From Acidilobaceae archaeon (lineage in GTDB: Archaea > Thermoproteota > Thermoprotei_A > Sulfolobales > Acidilobaceae): 64,000 bases of DNA. Made by a program: the position numbers and the translations under genes. The DNA lies in assembly GCA_027082825.1 (NCBI GenBank), contig JALWTO010000040.1, positions 1 through 64,000 of the forward strand, given 5' to 3'. The notes beneath the pieces are model-generated. The model was not told where the DNA came from, made no database searches, and saw only the letters and a program-made list of their open reading frames with translations. Every line of letters starts with the position of its first letter. The stretch's first letter is position 1. This document shows, in pieces, positions 56,069 to 64,000 of the stretch.

Positions 56069-57604
56069 TTGAATATACCCAAAAGAAAACTTATGGGATA
56101 TACAAGAGGTTTTGGAGTTGCTTCTGAAGAACCTTTGGCATCGGCTGCTGGCCTTAGAGTCCTTCTTAACGGAGGAAATGCTGCTGATGCCGCAGTAGCT
56201 ATAAGTCTCTCTTTGGCAGTAGTAGTTCCCCATCTTGGAGGAGTTGGAGGGGATCTTTTTGCGGTGGTTCAGGATGCAAATGGAGAGATAAATATCATAA
56301 ATGGTTCTGGCTATGCTCCTCGAGGTCTTACAAAGTCTCTGCTAGCGTCTAGAGGTCTTTCTCATGTTCCTGACATAGGGCCTCTCTCACCTGTAGTTCC
56401 TGGCATGATAGACGGCCTTAGGTTACTTCATGAGAGATTCGGTAGTCTTGAATGGGAAAGTGTTGTAAAGCCAGCTCTTGATATTGCGAGGGAGGGCTTT
56501 CCTTCATCTCCAGCCCTTGCTAAGGCTCTGAGGACCTCTAGAAAAATTCTAGCAAAAGACCGTGGATCAAAAATGACTTATCTAGATAAAGGAATTGAGA
56601 ACGAAGGATCTTTAGTCAAGTTCCAAGGTCTAGCTAGACTCTTAGAGCTTTTATCAGAGGATTCTAGAATATTCTATGAAGGTGAAGTTGCTGAAAGAAT
56701 AGTTAATTACGTAACTTCCGTAGGAGGTGTTATGGATCAGAGAGATTTTAAAGAATATAGAGCAACACTAGAAAGGCCTCTTTCTGATAATTACAAAGAG
56801 TGGGAGGTTCTAGAGCTTCCTCCTAACTCTCAGGGCCTGACTACATTGCTCTTACTTAAACTTTTAGAGAATGAGAATCTTCCAAAGAATCCTTTAGAGA
56901 GAGCAAACCTTATATTGAATATATCGAAAATAGTCTATAAAATTAGAGATGAGTATTTAGGGGATCCTAGATCTATGAAGGTTGAACCCAAGAAGATCCT
57001 CTCTAAAGAATTTATAATTAATATGACAGATAACAAATCAGAAAGTTTCGAGACATCATTAAATGGAGATACAACATTTTTTGTTGTTACAGATAAAGAT
57101 GGTATGGTTATTGCTGGAATTCAGAGTCTTTTCTACGCATTCGGCTCTGGTATCACCGAACCAAATTATCAAGTGACATTGAACAGTAGAGCTCAGGCCT
57201 TTAGTCTCATTAAGGGAAGCCCTAACTATTTGGAACCCTTAAAGAAACCATTACATACCCTCTCCATAGCATTGATTAGAAGAGATCAAAAGGAGATTTT
57301 CCTAGGCCTATCTGGCGGAAACTTAAGGCCCCAGTTTCATACACTTCTAATAACAAACATTGCTGATTACAAAATGGATTTAGGGAAGGCTCTTTCAGAA
57401 GTTAGGTTTGGATGGATACCGGGATCCAATAAAATTATAACAGATCCAATTGCTGTCAGGAAACTTAGAAGCATAGTTAAAGACAAAATTGAGGTAAAGC
57501 AGGGAAGAACTGGAGTAGCGTCAGCTCTTGAGATTAGAGATAATGGATTAAAGATCTTTGCGACAGACCCAAGAGGAGATGGATGTCCCTATGTTACAGG
57601 CTAA
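56069..57604 (+). CDS. ggt: Gamma-glutamyltranspeptidase family protein
   Basis: An Ntn-hydrolase of 511 residues that would self-cleave before the catalytic Thr in NGDTTFFVV (about residue 333). The large-subunit opening GFGVASEEPLASAAGLRVLLNGGNAADAAVA and HLGGVGGDLFAVV are conserved, and LGLSGGNLRPQ supplies the oxyanion glycines. No signal peptide is visible, so it is probably cytoplasmic, unlike bacterial GGT. Archaeal members may act on gamma-glutamyl compounds or as cephalosporin-acylase-like amidases; the substrate is open. TTG start. Confidence 0.88.
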   Translation: MNIPKRKLMGYTRGFGVASEEPLASAAGLRVLLNGGNAADAAVAISLSLAVVVPHLGGVGGDLFAVVQDANGEINIINGSGYAPRGLTKSLLASRGLSHVPDIGPLSPVVPGMIDGLRLLHERFGSLEWESVVKPALDIAREGFPSSPALAKALRTSRKILAKDRGSKMTYLDKGIENEGSLVKFQGLARLLELLSEDSRIFYEGEVAERIVNYVTSVGGVMDQRDFKEYRATLERPLSDNYKEWEVLELPPNSQGLTTLLLLKLLENENLPKNPLERANLILNISKIVYKIRDEYLGDPRSMKVEPKKILSKEFIINMTDNKSESFETSLNGDTTFFVVTDKDGMVIAGIQSLFYAFGSGITEPNYQVTLNSRAQAFSLIKGSPNYLEPLKKPLHTLSIALIRRDQKEIFLGLSGGNLRPQFHTLLITNIADYKMDLGKALSEVRFGWIPGSNKIITDPIAVRKLRSIVKDKIEVKQGRTGVASALEIRDNGLKIFATDPRGDGCPYVTG

Positions 57605-57606
57605 CA

Positions 57607-58074
57607 CTATTTGGTTCCTTGAAGAAGTATTGCAACACCACAATATTTTATGTTTCCACCTAAAACTTCTCCAAGTTCTGGATGAGGTATTCTGAGCCCA
57701 TGAGGACAATATTTTGGATGGCCCAGAGCTTGACAGAGAACTTTAGCTGCACTATCACTAAAGCCAAGAGCCATAAGTCTGGCATCTTTACAGGCCTCTC
57801 CTAAAGGAACCCCAGCTCTGACCAGAAGTATCTCAAGAAGGGCTTCTTTCCACACAGTCTTTGTAAGAACTCTAAGTCCATTTTCGCTTAGTCCTACTCC
57901 CTTTCTAGTTTCATACATAACTAACCCCCTTTTAGCCATCCTCTGAATCCTTTCTGTTGCAGTGGAAGGGCTTATGTCCAGAGCCTTTGCTATGGATGTT
58001 ATTTTAATCTTGGCTGAAAGATCTCCTTTACTTAGGATGTAAATTATTCTTAGGAACTCTATGTCATACACCAT
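57607..58074 (-). CDS. DtxR-family regulator of the metal transport operon
   Basis: A 155-residue regulator with a winged helix (KITSIAKALDISPSTATERIQRMAKRGLVMYE, about residues 24-55) and a metal/dimer domain containing GEACKDAR, CQALGHPKYCPHG and a final CGVAILL. The Cys/His cluster differs from the classical DtxR site and may tune it to zinc or manganese. ATG start 11 bases inside znuB, so it is the last gene of the operon and probably represses it when metal is plentiful. Confidence 0.85.
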   Translation of the reverse strand: MVYDIEFLRIIYILSKGDLSAKIKITSIAKALDISPSTATERIQRMAKRGLVMYETRKGVGLSENGLRVLTKTVWKEALLEILLVRAGVPLGEACKDARLMALGFSDSAAKVLCQALGHPKYCPHGLRIPHPELGEVLGGNIKYCGVAILLQGTK

Positions 58075-58891
58075 GGCTTAGATACCTCATAATCCATACA
58101 ACAGAGGTAAGACTACCAAGTATTATTCCAACACCTGCTGCTGGCGGAAGACCTGAGAACCAAGATATGCATATTCCTGCCTCCATTGTAGCTAAGGTCC
58201 CAATAACACTAAGTAACGCCATTCTTGATAAGTTTTTCGTTGTCCTACTAGCACTTACTCCTGGAGCGACCAGAACTATATGAGCTAAAAAGACCCCTAC
58301 GGTATACGTTAGCGCAAGGCTAGAAAGACCTACTAATGAATAAAATAATGTCTTATATAAATGGAGTCTTACTCCAGAAACCTTGCTCCACTCAGGATCA
58401 AAGTTCACATATACTATCTCTCTCCAATAGAGGTAAAAAATTAGTATAATGACAGCAGATATTCCAATAAGTATCTTGAGATCTGAAGGAGTCAGAAGGA
58501 GAAGACTTCCTATAAGAAGGCTTACTATATTACTTGCCCCAGTCGGATCAACCTTTATATAGATATAACTCGCAATAGCAACAATCAATGCTGCTGTAAA
58601 AGCTACTATACCGACAGCAGTATCACTCGGCAATCCTCTTCTATCAAGTTCGCTGACCAAAATGACAAAGAGGAGCACCACTATAGTGGCTATGGCTAAT
58701 GGGGGAGCCTTGAGTCCCAGGGCTGTTGCAAGACTTCCTACGATCCCAGCTGCTATTATCGCATGGACCATTTCTATTGCAAAGAAGGTATTTTTGGTCA
58801 ATATTATAAATGGACTTAAGGCTCCTGAAGTTAATGAAGCAAAGATCCCTCCAGTCAGAGCGGTGAGAAGAATCTCCATGGCAAAGTTCAT
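58064..58891 (-). CDS. znuB: Zinc/manganese ABC transporter permease
   Basis: A 275-residue permease of the ABC-3 (ZnuB/MntB/TroC) family with about eight helices. The N-terminal LLTALTGGIFASLTSGALSPFIIL and central SELDRRGLPSDTAVGIVAFTAALIV are characteristic. ATG start overlaps the ATPase stop (ATGA). Zinc, manganese or iron cannot be told apart by sequence. Confidence 0.88.
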   Translation of the reverse strand: MNFAMEILLTALTGGIFASLTSGALSPFIILTKNTFFAIEMVHAIIAAGIVGSLATALGLKAPPLAIATIVVLLFVILVSELDRRGLPSDTAVGIVAFTAALIVAIASYIYIKVDPTGASNIVSLLIGSLLLLTPSDLKILIGISAVIILIFYLYWREIVYVNFDPEWSKVSGVRLHLYKTLFYSLVGLSSLALTYTVGVFLAHIVLVAPGVSASRTTKNLSRMALLSVIGTLATMEAGICISWFSGLPPAAGVGIILGSLTSVVWIMRYLSHGV

Positions 58892-59682
58892 GTTTTTTTC
58901 ACCTTTATTCCAGCAAGGGCCTCTGCCAAGCCAGCAAATGCTCCAAATGTTTTTCTAATAGCTTCTCTGTTTCTCAAGATATCTCTTATCTTTCCAGTTG
59001 CATGAATTTTCTTAAACACTAACAGACTTGTAGCTTCTGAAGCTATGGGTTCCTGGAGGAATGGAGTTATATCGTGAGTTGTAAGTATTACATTTATTCC
59101 TTTATCTTTATGAAGGTTCCATAGAAGGGATACAATACTGTGTTTCTTTGCAGGATCTAACATGCTTAATGGTTCATCTAGCACAAGAAGCCTTGGATTT
59201 GATGCAAGAGCCCTTGCTATGAGTGTAAGCTGTCTTTCCCCTCCACTTATGTCACTGAATATCTTTTCGGAGAGATCTTGAGCACCTATCATTGAAAGAT
59301 ATTTCATTGCAATAGCTTTAGCTCTTCTCCCTAAAATCCTTGGAGGTTTTGATGAAAAGAAGAGAGGTTCTGCAACAATCTCCCATACCCTAAGAGGTAT
59401 ATCGATATTTATCCTAGATATCTGAGGTACAACTGATATTAACTTCGAAAGCTTTCTAATATCCTCATGCTTGTAAGGATTTAAATTAAGGACTCTTATC
59501 TTACCGTTTGAGGGCTTATGAAGTCCTACTATAGATTTTAGTAATGTTGTTTTCCCTGCCCCGTTTGGACCAAGAACTATAACAAAAAATGGTTCTTCTA
59601 CTTTAAACGAGGCCTCTGCAATGGCCACAATATGCCCGTATTCAAGCATTATGTTTTGTAGCCACAGACCCTCCTTGCCCAA
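58888..59682 (-). CDS. znuC: Zinc/manganese ABC transporter ATPase
   Basis: A 264-residue nucleotide-binding subunit. Walker A LGPNGAGKTTLL, signature ISGGERQLTLIARAL, Walker B LLVLDEPLSMLDP and the switch histidine TTHDI are present. TTG 59682 is preferred over ATG 59649 because GGTGATGG stands five bases upstream and the earlier start keeps the first strand of the fold (LWLQNIMLEYG). It overlaps the end of znuA by 34 bases. Confidence 0.9.
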   Translation of the reverse strand: MGKEGLWLQNIMLEYGHIVAIAEASFKVEEPFFVIVLGPNGAGKTTLLKSIVGLHKPSNGKIRVLNLNPYKHEDIRKLSKLISVVPQISRINIDIPLRVWEIVAEPLFFSSKPPRILGRRAKAIAMKYLSMIGAQDLSEKIFSDISGGERQLTLIARALASNPRLLVLDEPLSMLDPAKKHSIVSLLWNLHKDKGINVILTTHDITPFLQEPIASEATSLLVFKKIHATGKIRDILRNREAIRKTFGAFAGLAEALAGIKVKKT

Positions 59683-60716
59683 GCTACCATCACCCCAACT
59701 CCGACTATAATACCAACAATGAAAACCAGAACAAGGTCTTCATAGCTCAGAGGACATGAACCCATAGTATTGGCTACAAATGAGCCCTCCTTATTAGCAG
59801 TACTATGTACAATCCAGACTCCAGCAATTATTGAAGAGAGAGGATCCCAACCTGGGGCTCCTAAGGGAACTATTGCGACTTTTCCACCACTCTCCTCAAA
59901 TTTTTTGATTAGACTTCTTGCACCTTTGGACATTCTAAGGTCTACAGAGGAAACTATGAGAACGTCTATAGATGACTTCGATGAAAGAAGCTCTCTGATC
60001 TTGTCAGGAGTAGGTGTGCTTGAAGGATTAGGCGTTAGGAGAAGAACTACGTTTGCACCACAGCCATCAGCAAAATACATGTCTGGGGGACTGTAAGTAG
60101 CAACATTAAGTCCTGAAAGAGAATCTGAGTACTTCAAGGCCTCTTCAGCTATCTCTTCAGCTCTTACCTTATAATAGTTTGCATGAGAAGGATCCTTTCT
60201 TGCAAGTGTATTGCCCAAGGCTAATGCAACAGCAGCATGCCCTTTGGGATTCCACCAAAAGCCATGGGGACTAGGCTTCCCATCTATCTCTATGAGCTTA
60301 AGACCATAAAGTTTATACGTATTGGCATCTAGATAAACCCCCTTAATTTTCCCCTCAGACACGTATCTTTCCAAAATCTCTTCAAGTTTTGTGTGGTGAA
60401 GACCTGAGGCCAATATAATATCAGCACTGACTATGCTCTTTAGGTCCTGAGGTGAAGGTTCATAAGTCTCAGGATTGGCTCCTTGAGGTACAGCTGATAT
60501 AGCTTTAATGTAGTTTCCACCAACAAGTTCAGCTATATAGTTCAACATGGGCAAAGTTGAGACAACAACAGGTTTCGAATTCTGAGCACTAATTTCAGGC
60601 AGGTTTATTAGACCTATTTCTAAAACTACCAAGATTATTAATAACAAGGCATGGATGGCTTTCCTTTTCAGCTTCAGCACCTTTCTCAGCCTAAAGAAGT
60701 GCCTTCCGAATAGCAC
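59649..60716 (-). CDS. znuA: Zinc/manganese-binding protein, membrane-anchored
   Basis: A 355-residue cluster A-I (ZnuA/TroA) metal-binding protein. A signal anchor (AIHALLLIILVVLEIGLINL) leads to VVVSTLPMLNYIAELVGG. Metal ligands probably include the histidines of SGLHHTKLE, PHGFWWNPKGHAAV and an acidic residue near the end. The His-rich loop of zinc forms is absent. A C-terminal helix (VLVFIVGIIVGVGVMVAW) anchors it, as in other archaea lacking a periplasm. The start is probably GTG 60716, less certainly GTG 60680. Confidence 0.85.
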   Translation of the reverse strand: MLFGRHFFRLRKVLKLKRKAIHALLLIILVVLEIGLINLPEISAQNSKPVVVSTLPMLNYIAELVGGNYIKAISAVPQGANPETYEPSPQDLKSIVSADIILASGLHHTKLEEILERYVSEGKIKGVYLDANTYKLYGLKLIEIDGKPSPHGFWWNPKGHAAVALALGNTLARKDPSHANYYKVRAEEIAEEALKYSDSLSGLNVATYSPPDMYFADGCGANVVLLLTPNPSSTPTPDKIRELLSSKSSIDVLIVSSVDLRMSKGARSLIKKFEESGGKVAIVPLGAPGWDPLSSIIAGVWIVHSTANKEGSFVANTMGSCPLSYEDLVLVFIVGIIVGVGVMVAWARRVCGYKT

Positions 60717-60924
60717 TTAAATTCGTATTCCCGAAATTTTGCTAAATAGAAGAATCAATTTAAAACAATAATAGCATCTCTCGATTATTATTGAAAAGAA
60801 AAACTGTTCTCCACCTATAGCAAAAACTGACCAGAAAAATAGTGATTCGGCAAGCAGTATCGGCCGCAAAGACTGTTTATATCATTGTCATTTATGAAGT
60901 TTGCCTCTATAAACTAACATTTAG

Positions 60925-62073
60925 TCAAGTTATGCGAGGAGGCCTAATTTTCCCAAGAAGGCTTCTTACTATAACGATTTCCTGAGCCTGATTTGTTCCA
61001 TCTCCTATCTCTATCATCTTTATATCTCTATATAGCCTCTCAATCTTGCTCTCCCTACTATAACCAAATCCTCCCACAACCTGCATGGCAAGTCTTACGA
61101 GGTCAACCCCCCACCTAGCTGCTGCTAACTTTGCTATACTACTCCACATAGGATAATCTGGATCCCCTCTGTCAACTTTCTCAGCAGCTTTATATATTAG
61201 AGATCTTACAGCCTCGAGCCTCACCTTCATCTCGGCAATCATTGACATAATCATCTGGTGTTCGGTTAAAGGCTTCCCCATGCTCTCTCTCTTCTTTGCA
61301 TATTCAAATGCCTCTTCAAACGCTGCTTGCATAACTCCTAGTCCAGTAGATGCAGTAACTATTCTTCCCTCATTGAGGGCATCCATTACTATTTTGAATC
61401 CTCCATTAACCGGACCTATAATATTCTGACTAGGAACCTTACACTCATTAAATAAGATCTCAGATGTACCACTTCCTCTATAACCCATCATATCAAGTTT
61501 TGATATTTCCATACATGACCTGTCTCTGTCAACGACAAATAAACTAATACCTCTGTGCCTGTCTTCTGGCCTTCCTGTTCTGGCTGCAACAAGGAAGAAG
61601 TCAGCATAATAGGAGTTAGTTATGAAGGTCTTTCTTCCACTTATAACCCATTCCCCGTTTCTTAACTCAGCTCTAGTTGTTATTGCTGCAGCATCTGTCC
61701 CGCAACAGGGTTCTGTTAGACCAAATGCACCTATCCCTCCTTTGGCTAATTTTTCCAAATATTCTTCTTTGATTTCTTTTTTAGCAAAGAAGATAAGAGG
61801 GGGTGGAACCATAGAACCTGAAACTGTTGCCATAATTCCCACTCCACTTGACACTCTGGATAGCTCCTCAGCAACTACGACACTCTCTAAGAGACTTAAC
61901 CCAGGACCTCCATATTCCTCAGGAACCCTAAGGGCAAAGTATCCCATGTTGGCAACTTCCTTTCTTACATCTTCAGAAACAAAATTCTCCTCATCGATTT
62001 TCTTAGCTATAGGTCCTAAGACCTTCTCAGCAAATTCACGTGCAGAGGACCTAATCAACTCAAGCGAGGACAA
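60925..62073 (-). CDS. Acyl-CoA dehydrogenase
   Basis: A flavin enzyme of fatty acid or branched-chain acyl-CoA oxidation, 382 residues. RVPEEYGGPGLSLLESVVVAEELSR, FGLTEPCCGTDAAAI, KTFITNSYYADFF and VVGGFGYSRESKIERLYRDIKM are typical. The segment that holds the catalytic Glu in medium- and short-chain enzymes (xxEGTxxxQ) reads IGDGTNQAQ, so Asp or another residue would serve as base. GTG 62085 is in frame, but AGGTGTC sits seven bases before TTG 62073, which I choose. Confidence 0.9.
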   Translation of the reverse strand: MSSLELIRSSAREFAEKVLGPIAKKIDEENFVSEDVRKEVANMGYFALRVPEEYGGPGLSLLESVVVAEELSRVSSGVGIMATVSGSMVPPPLIFFAKKEIKEEYLEKLAKGGIGAFGLTEPCCGTDAAAITTRAELRNGEWVISGRKTFITNSYYADFFLVAARTGRPEDRHRGISLFVVDRDRSCMEISKLDMMGYRGSGTSEILFNECKVPSQNIIGPVNGGFKIVMDALNEGRIVTASTGLGVMQAAFEEAFEYAKKRESMGKPLTEHQMIMSMIAEMKVRLEAVRSLIYKAAEKVDRGDPDYPMWSSIAKLAAARWGVDLVRLAMQVVGGFGYSRESKIERLYRDIKMIEIGDGTNQAQEIVIVRSLLGKIRPPRIT

Positions 62074-62198
62074 GGGTGTTGACACCTGTTATAAAGTGGG
62101 GAAGCAGAGGGATTTTTAACTATAATAAACTGAATCCATATACAAGATATTTACTTAGACAAGCCTTTTCTTTTAAATCAATATTAGAGAATAGCTCT

Positions 62199-62489
62199 TT
62201 AAACAGCTTCAAGAGAGAGTTTAATTCTTTCCTTCATGAACTCTATAAGTTCTGCTTTCTCTAAGGCCTTGACAATATCCTCATCGCTTGCTCCTTTTTC
62301 TATCTCTATCTTTCTGTCCAGTGGTTCTATGTGGTCTATATTAGCCCTTCTTCTCCTCACCCCAGTTATACTCTTGGGTCCTGTTATCAGAACGAAATTT
62401 TCATCTATTATATCAACAATGACACATTTCCTTCCAGCCTCTCTACCTCTAACCTTTATGCAAATCCTTCCAACCTCTATTGCTGGCAC
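62199..62489 (-). CDS. rpl14e: Ribosomal protein L14e
   Basis: A 96-residue archaeal/eukaryotic 50S protein with a KOW motif: [37 protein letters not shown]. An open frame extends to 62549, but the family starts with PAIEVGR, and GTG 62489 follows AAAGGAA, giving the normal length. It lies 57 bases after the CCG-protein gene. Other ribosomal neighbours are absent here. Confidence 0.92.
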   Translation of the reverse strand: MPAIEVGRICIKVRGREAGRKCVIVDIIDENFVLITGPKSITGVRRRRANIDHIEPLDRKIEIEKGASDEDIVKALEKAELIEFMKERIKLSLEAV

Positions 62490-62545
62490 TTCCTTTCCCC
62501 CAGACTCCGAGTTCTTAATCAGGGATTTAAATCTTGAAGTGTATC

Positions 62546-63514
62546 TCACCTCATAAGTCCTCTAACTCTGGCAACAAGAAGAGCCAAATCAATAATTTCC
62601 ACTTCTTTAGTTTTTACTTTAGACAAGTTGGAAAAGCATATAGGACACATTGTAACTATGACATTCGATATAGATGAAAGCTCCTTTACTCTATCCATGG
62701 CAATTTTCCTTGAGAGCTCGGGATATAATGCTTCTATGGGACCTCCACAGCATGCCGTGAATTTTCTGCTTCGCTTTGGTTCTATGACCTTAATTCCAGA
62801 GGCCTTAAGAACGTTTCTTGGCTCCTCTACCATATTTTGATACCTGGCATAAAAACACGGATCATGGATCACAACCTCAAGTTTTGTCTTGCTCTCCTTC
62901 TTTTTAATTCTGCTAGAAAGAACCTCAAGATAGCTTTGAACCTCAATATCGAAATTGTCAATAAACTTGGGATAAACATTCTTAAGGACATAGGTCGTGT
63001 GGGGATCAACCGTTATCACTTTCTTTATGCCTCTGTCTTTAAATGTCCTATAAACCTTTCTGGCTTGCCGAAGGAAGCTTTCACTGAGTCCCAGATCATA
63101 GAGAAGAACACCACTATAAAGGTCATCCTTATAAAGATATGAGAAATTAACATCAGCTTCTCTTAATAGTAAAGCTATAGCTTTAAGTATGTTCCTTGAT
63201 ATTTTAACCCTTTTATGACTAGCCCTTAAGAGAGATTTCGTTAAGAATGATGAAGCTAAATGCTTCCCAATGTTCATGATTTCAAGTAAAGCTCTGTTAT
63301 TTTCAACTTTCTCAAGTATTGCAACCAAAGACTCTATATAGGGCATTATCTGATATAAAGCACCTGTATAGAGTGCTATTGGACCTTTAGTCTCTATGTC
63401 AAGATCTTGAGCCCATGAGTATATATCACCTCTATTCATTGGAACAGGATATCCGGTCTTTAATGTGAGCTCTCTCATTATATCAACTACTATGTTAAGA
63501 AACCTCTTTCTCAA
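62546..63514 (-). CDS. CCG-domain (HdrB/GlpC-type) iron-sulfur protein
   Basis: A 322-residue cysteine-rich protein. The C-terminal CCG pattern is [28 protein letters not shown] and [12 protein letters not shown]. The N-terminal CCG copy has lost its cysteines ([13 protein letters not shown] stands in that position), so one domain looks degenerate. With the adjacent ferredoxin it corresponds to a split GlpC/GlcF/LldE-like electron acceptor for a flavin dehydrogenase. TTG start with GAGGAGGTTG inside the ferredoxin gene, 20-base overlap. Confidence 0.8.
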   Translation of the reverse strand: MRKRFLNIVVDIMRELTLKTGYPVPMNRGDIYSWAQDLDIETKGPIALYTGALYQIMPYIESLVAILEKVENNRALLEIMNIGKHLASSFLTKSLLRASHKRVKISRNILKAIALLLREADVNFSYLYKDDLYSGVLLYDLGLSESFLRQARKVYRTFKDRGIKKVITVDPHTTYVLKNVYPKFIDNFDIEVQSYLEVLSSRIKKKESKTKLEVVIHDPCFYARYQNMVEEPRNVLKASGIKVIEPKRSRKFTACCGGPIEALYPELSRKIAMDRVKELSSISNVIVTMCPICFSNLSKVKTKEVEIIDLALLVARVRGLMR

Positions 63515-63830
63515 TTACAACCTCCTCCTTCTCTTTAAGGTTGTTTCTTGCATAAAGGGACCTTGCAACTCTAATAACTTCAGGAATATCTATGTTGGCT
63601 GGGCACTTAAGGGTACAGGCAGCACAGAGAAGGCAACTATAAAGAGAGTTAAGAGCCTCATGTGTGTATTTTCCTTCCTCACTTAAATAGAGGACTATAT
63701 TAATCCTTCCTCTAGGACCATAACCTCTGTGAGAACCAAATCTTACTGTTGGACAGAGAGCTTCACAAAAGCCGCAGAACATACATTTTGATGTCTCTTT
63801 TTTGAGCCAACTTTTTAGGTTATTATTCAA
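63495..63830 (-). CDS. Two-cluster ferredoxin (GlpC/HdrC-like)
   Basis: A 111-residue protein with CMFCGFCEALCP and CLLCAACTLKCP, two 4Fe-4S sites with a helical linker. The spacing and the RFGSHRGYGPRGRINIVLYL linker match the N-terminal half of GlcF/GlpC proteins. It passes electrons from the flavin subunit to the CCG protein and on to quinone or another acceptor. TTG start two bases after the flavin subunit stop. Confidence 0.88.
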   Translation of the reverse strand: MNNNLKSWLKKETSKCMFCGFCEALCPTVRFGSHRGYGPRGRINIVLYLSEEGKYTHEALNSLYSCLLCAACTLKCPANIDIPEVIRVARSLYARNNLKEKEEVVIEKEVS

Positions 63831-63832
63831 AC

Positions 63833-64000
63833 TTAAACCACCTTTCCTGGATTTAGAATATTCTTTGGATCAAAAACCTTCTTTATATTTCCCATAATCT
63901 CAAGAAGCTTAACAGATCCTCTAGCATCAAGTTCCCTTCTTAGAGCATCTTTCTTGGCCAGACCTATTCCATGTTCAGAGCTTACAGTTCCATCAAGACT
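63833..64000 (-). CDS. FAD-linked oxidase (GlcD-like), 3' end only
   Basis: The last 55 residues of a GlcD/D-lactate dehydrogenase-type flavoprotein: GTVSSEHGIGLAKKDALRRE, then VFDPKNILNPGKVV and the stop. The gene continues beyond the right edge. With the ferredoxin and CCG protein it would form an FAD/Fe-S complex oxidising glycolate, D-lactate or a related 2-hydroxy acid; the substrate domain lies outside the window. Confidence 0.85.
   Translation of the reverse strand, partial: SLDGTVSSEHGIGLAKKDALRRELDARGSVKLLEIMGNIKKVFDPKNILNPGKVV

Overview
The window comes from a thermoproteotal (crenarchaeotal) archaeon, very probably a hyperthermophile or thermoacidophile. The largest RNA polymerase subunit is split into A' and A'' while B is one chain. 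The division genes are ESCRT-III/Vps4 (CdvB/CdvC). Two of three tRNA genes carry bulge-helix-bulge introns at non-standard positions. TATA boxes sit about 25 bases ahead of genes, Shine-Dalgarno GGAGGTGA motifs are frequent, and TTG/GTG starts are very common. A P-type proton ATPase, a gamma-glutamyltranspeptidase and a family-5 peptide-type ABC transporter recall acidophilic heterotrophs, but that is only suggestive. I do not assign a genus.

Layout. 1-6.0 kb: the tail of serS, then a leftward block with an Fe-S assembly protein (MIP18/DUF59), a CinA-type protein, an HTH/coiled-coil protein and sucCD. 6.0-11.2 kb: a small structured RNA gene with its own promoter and T-run, an orphan, a winged-helix regulator, trxB overlapping taw1 (wyosine), and two leftward genes. 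11.3-24 kb: the information-processing core, with tRNA-Lys, rpoH-rpoB-rpoA1-rpoA2-rpl30e-nusA-rps12, an inverted DUF151 gene, rps7, tuf, rps10 and tRNA-Ser. 24-32.5 kb: pgk-gap (lower glycolysis/gluconeogenesis), a PLP aminotransferase, CBS and tRNA-binding proteins, a DUF401 permease with an RlmI-like methyltransferase, and a DtxR-like regulator. 32.8-38.5 kb: cdvB and cdvC on the + strand, separated by two leftward type IV pilin-like genes, one of 1001 residues. 38.8-44.2 kb: phosphoglycolate phosphatase, fen1 coupled to a PP-loop (PAPS-reductase-like) protein, an ornithine cyclodeaminase homologue, NAC, an HTH regulator and tRNA-Pro.

44.3-50.4 kb: a peptide/oligosaccharide-type ABC importer (giant binding protein, DppB, and a DppC with a very large external insertion) without its ATPases. 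50.5-51.8 kb: two orphan genes and a GC-rich remnant that looks like the 3' end of an IS200/IS605 tnpB. 51.8-57.6 kb: proton ATPase, gdhA and ggt. 57.6-60.7 kb: a complete zinc/manganese-type ABC operon with its DtxR-family regulator. 60.9-64 kb: acyl-CoA dehydrogenase, rpl14e, and a CCG protein/ferredoxin/FAD-oxidase set that resembles a glycolate/lactate/glycerol-3-phosphate-type dehydrogenase.

The most notable non-routine items are the structured RNA at 6.05-6.13 kb, the two tRNA introns with exact BHB folds, the tnpB/omega-RNA-like remnant at 51.6 kb, the pilin genes lodged between cdvB and cdvC, and the DppC insertion. I saw no CRISPR array, rRNA, complete insertion sequence or prophage. 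All functional calls rest on motif recognition by eye; no database search was run.
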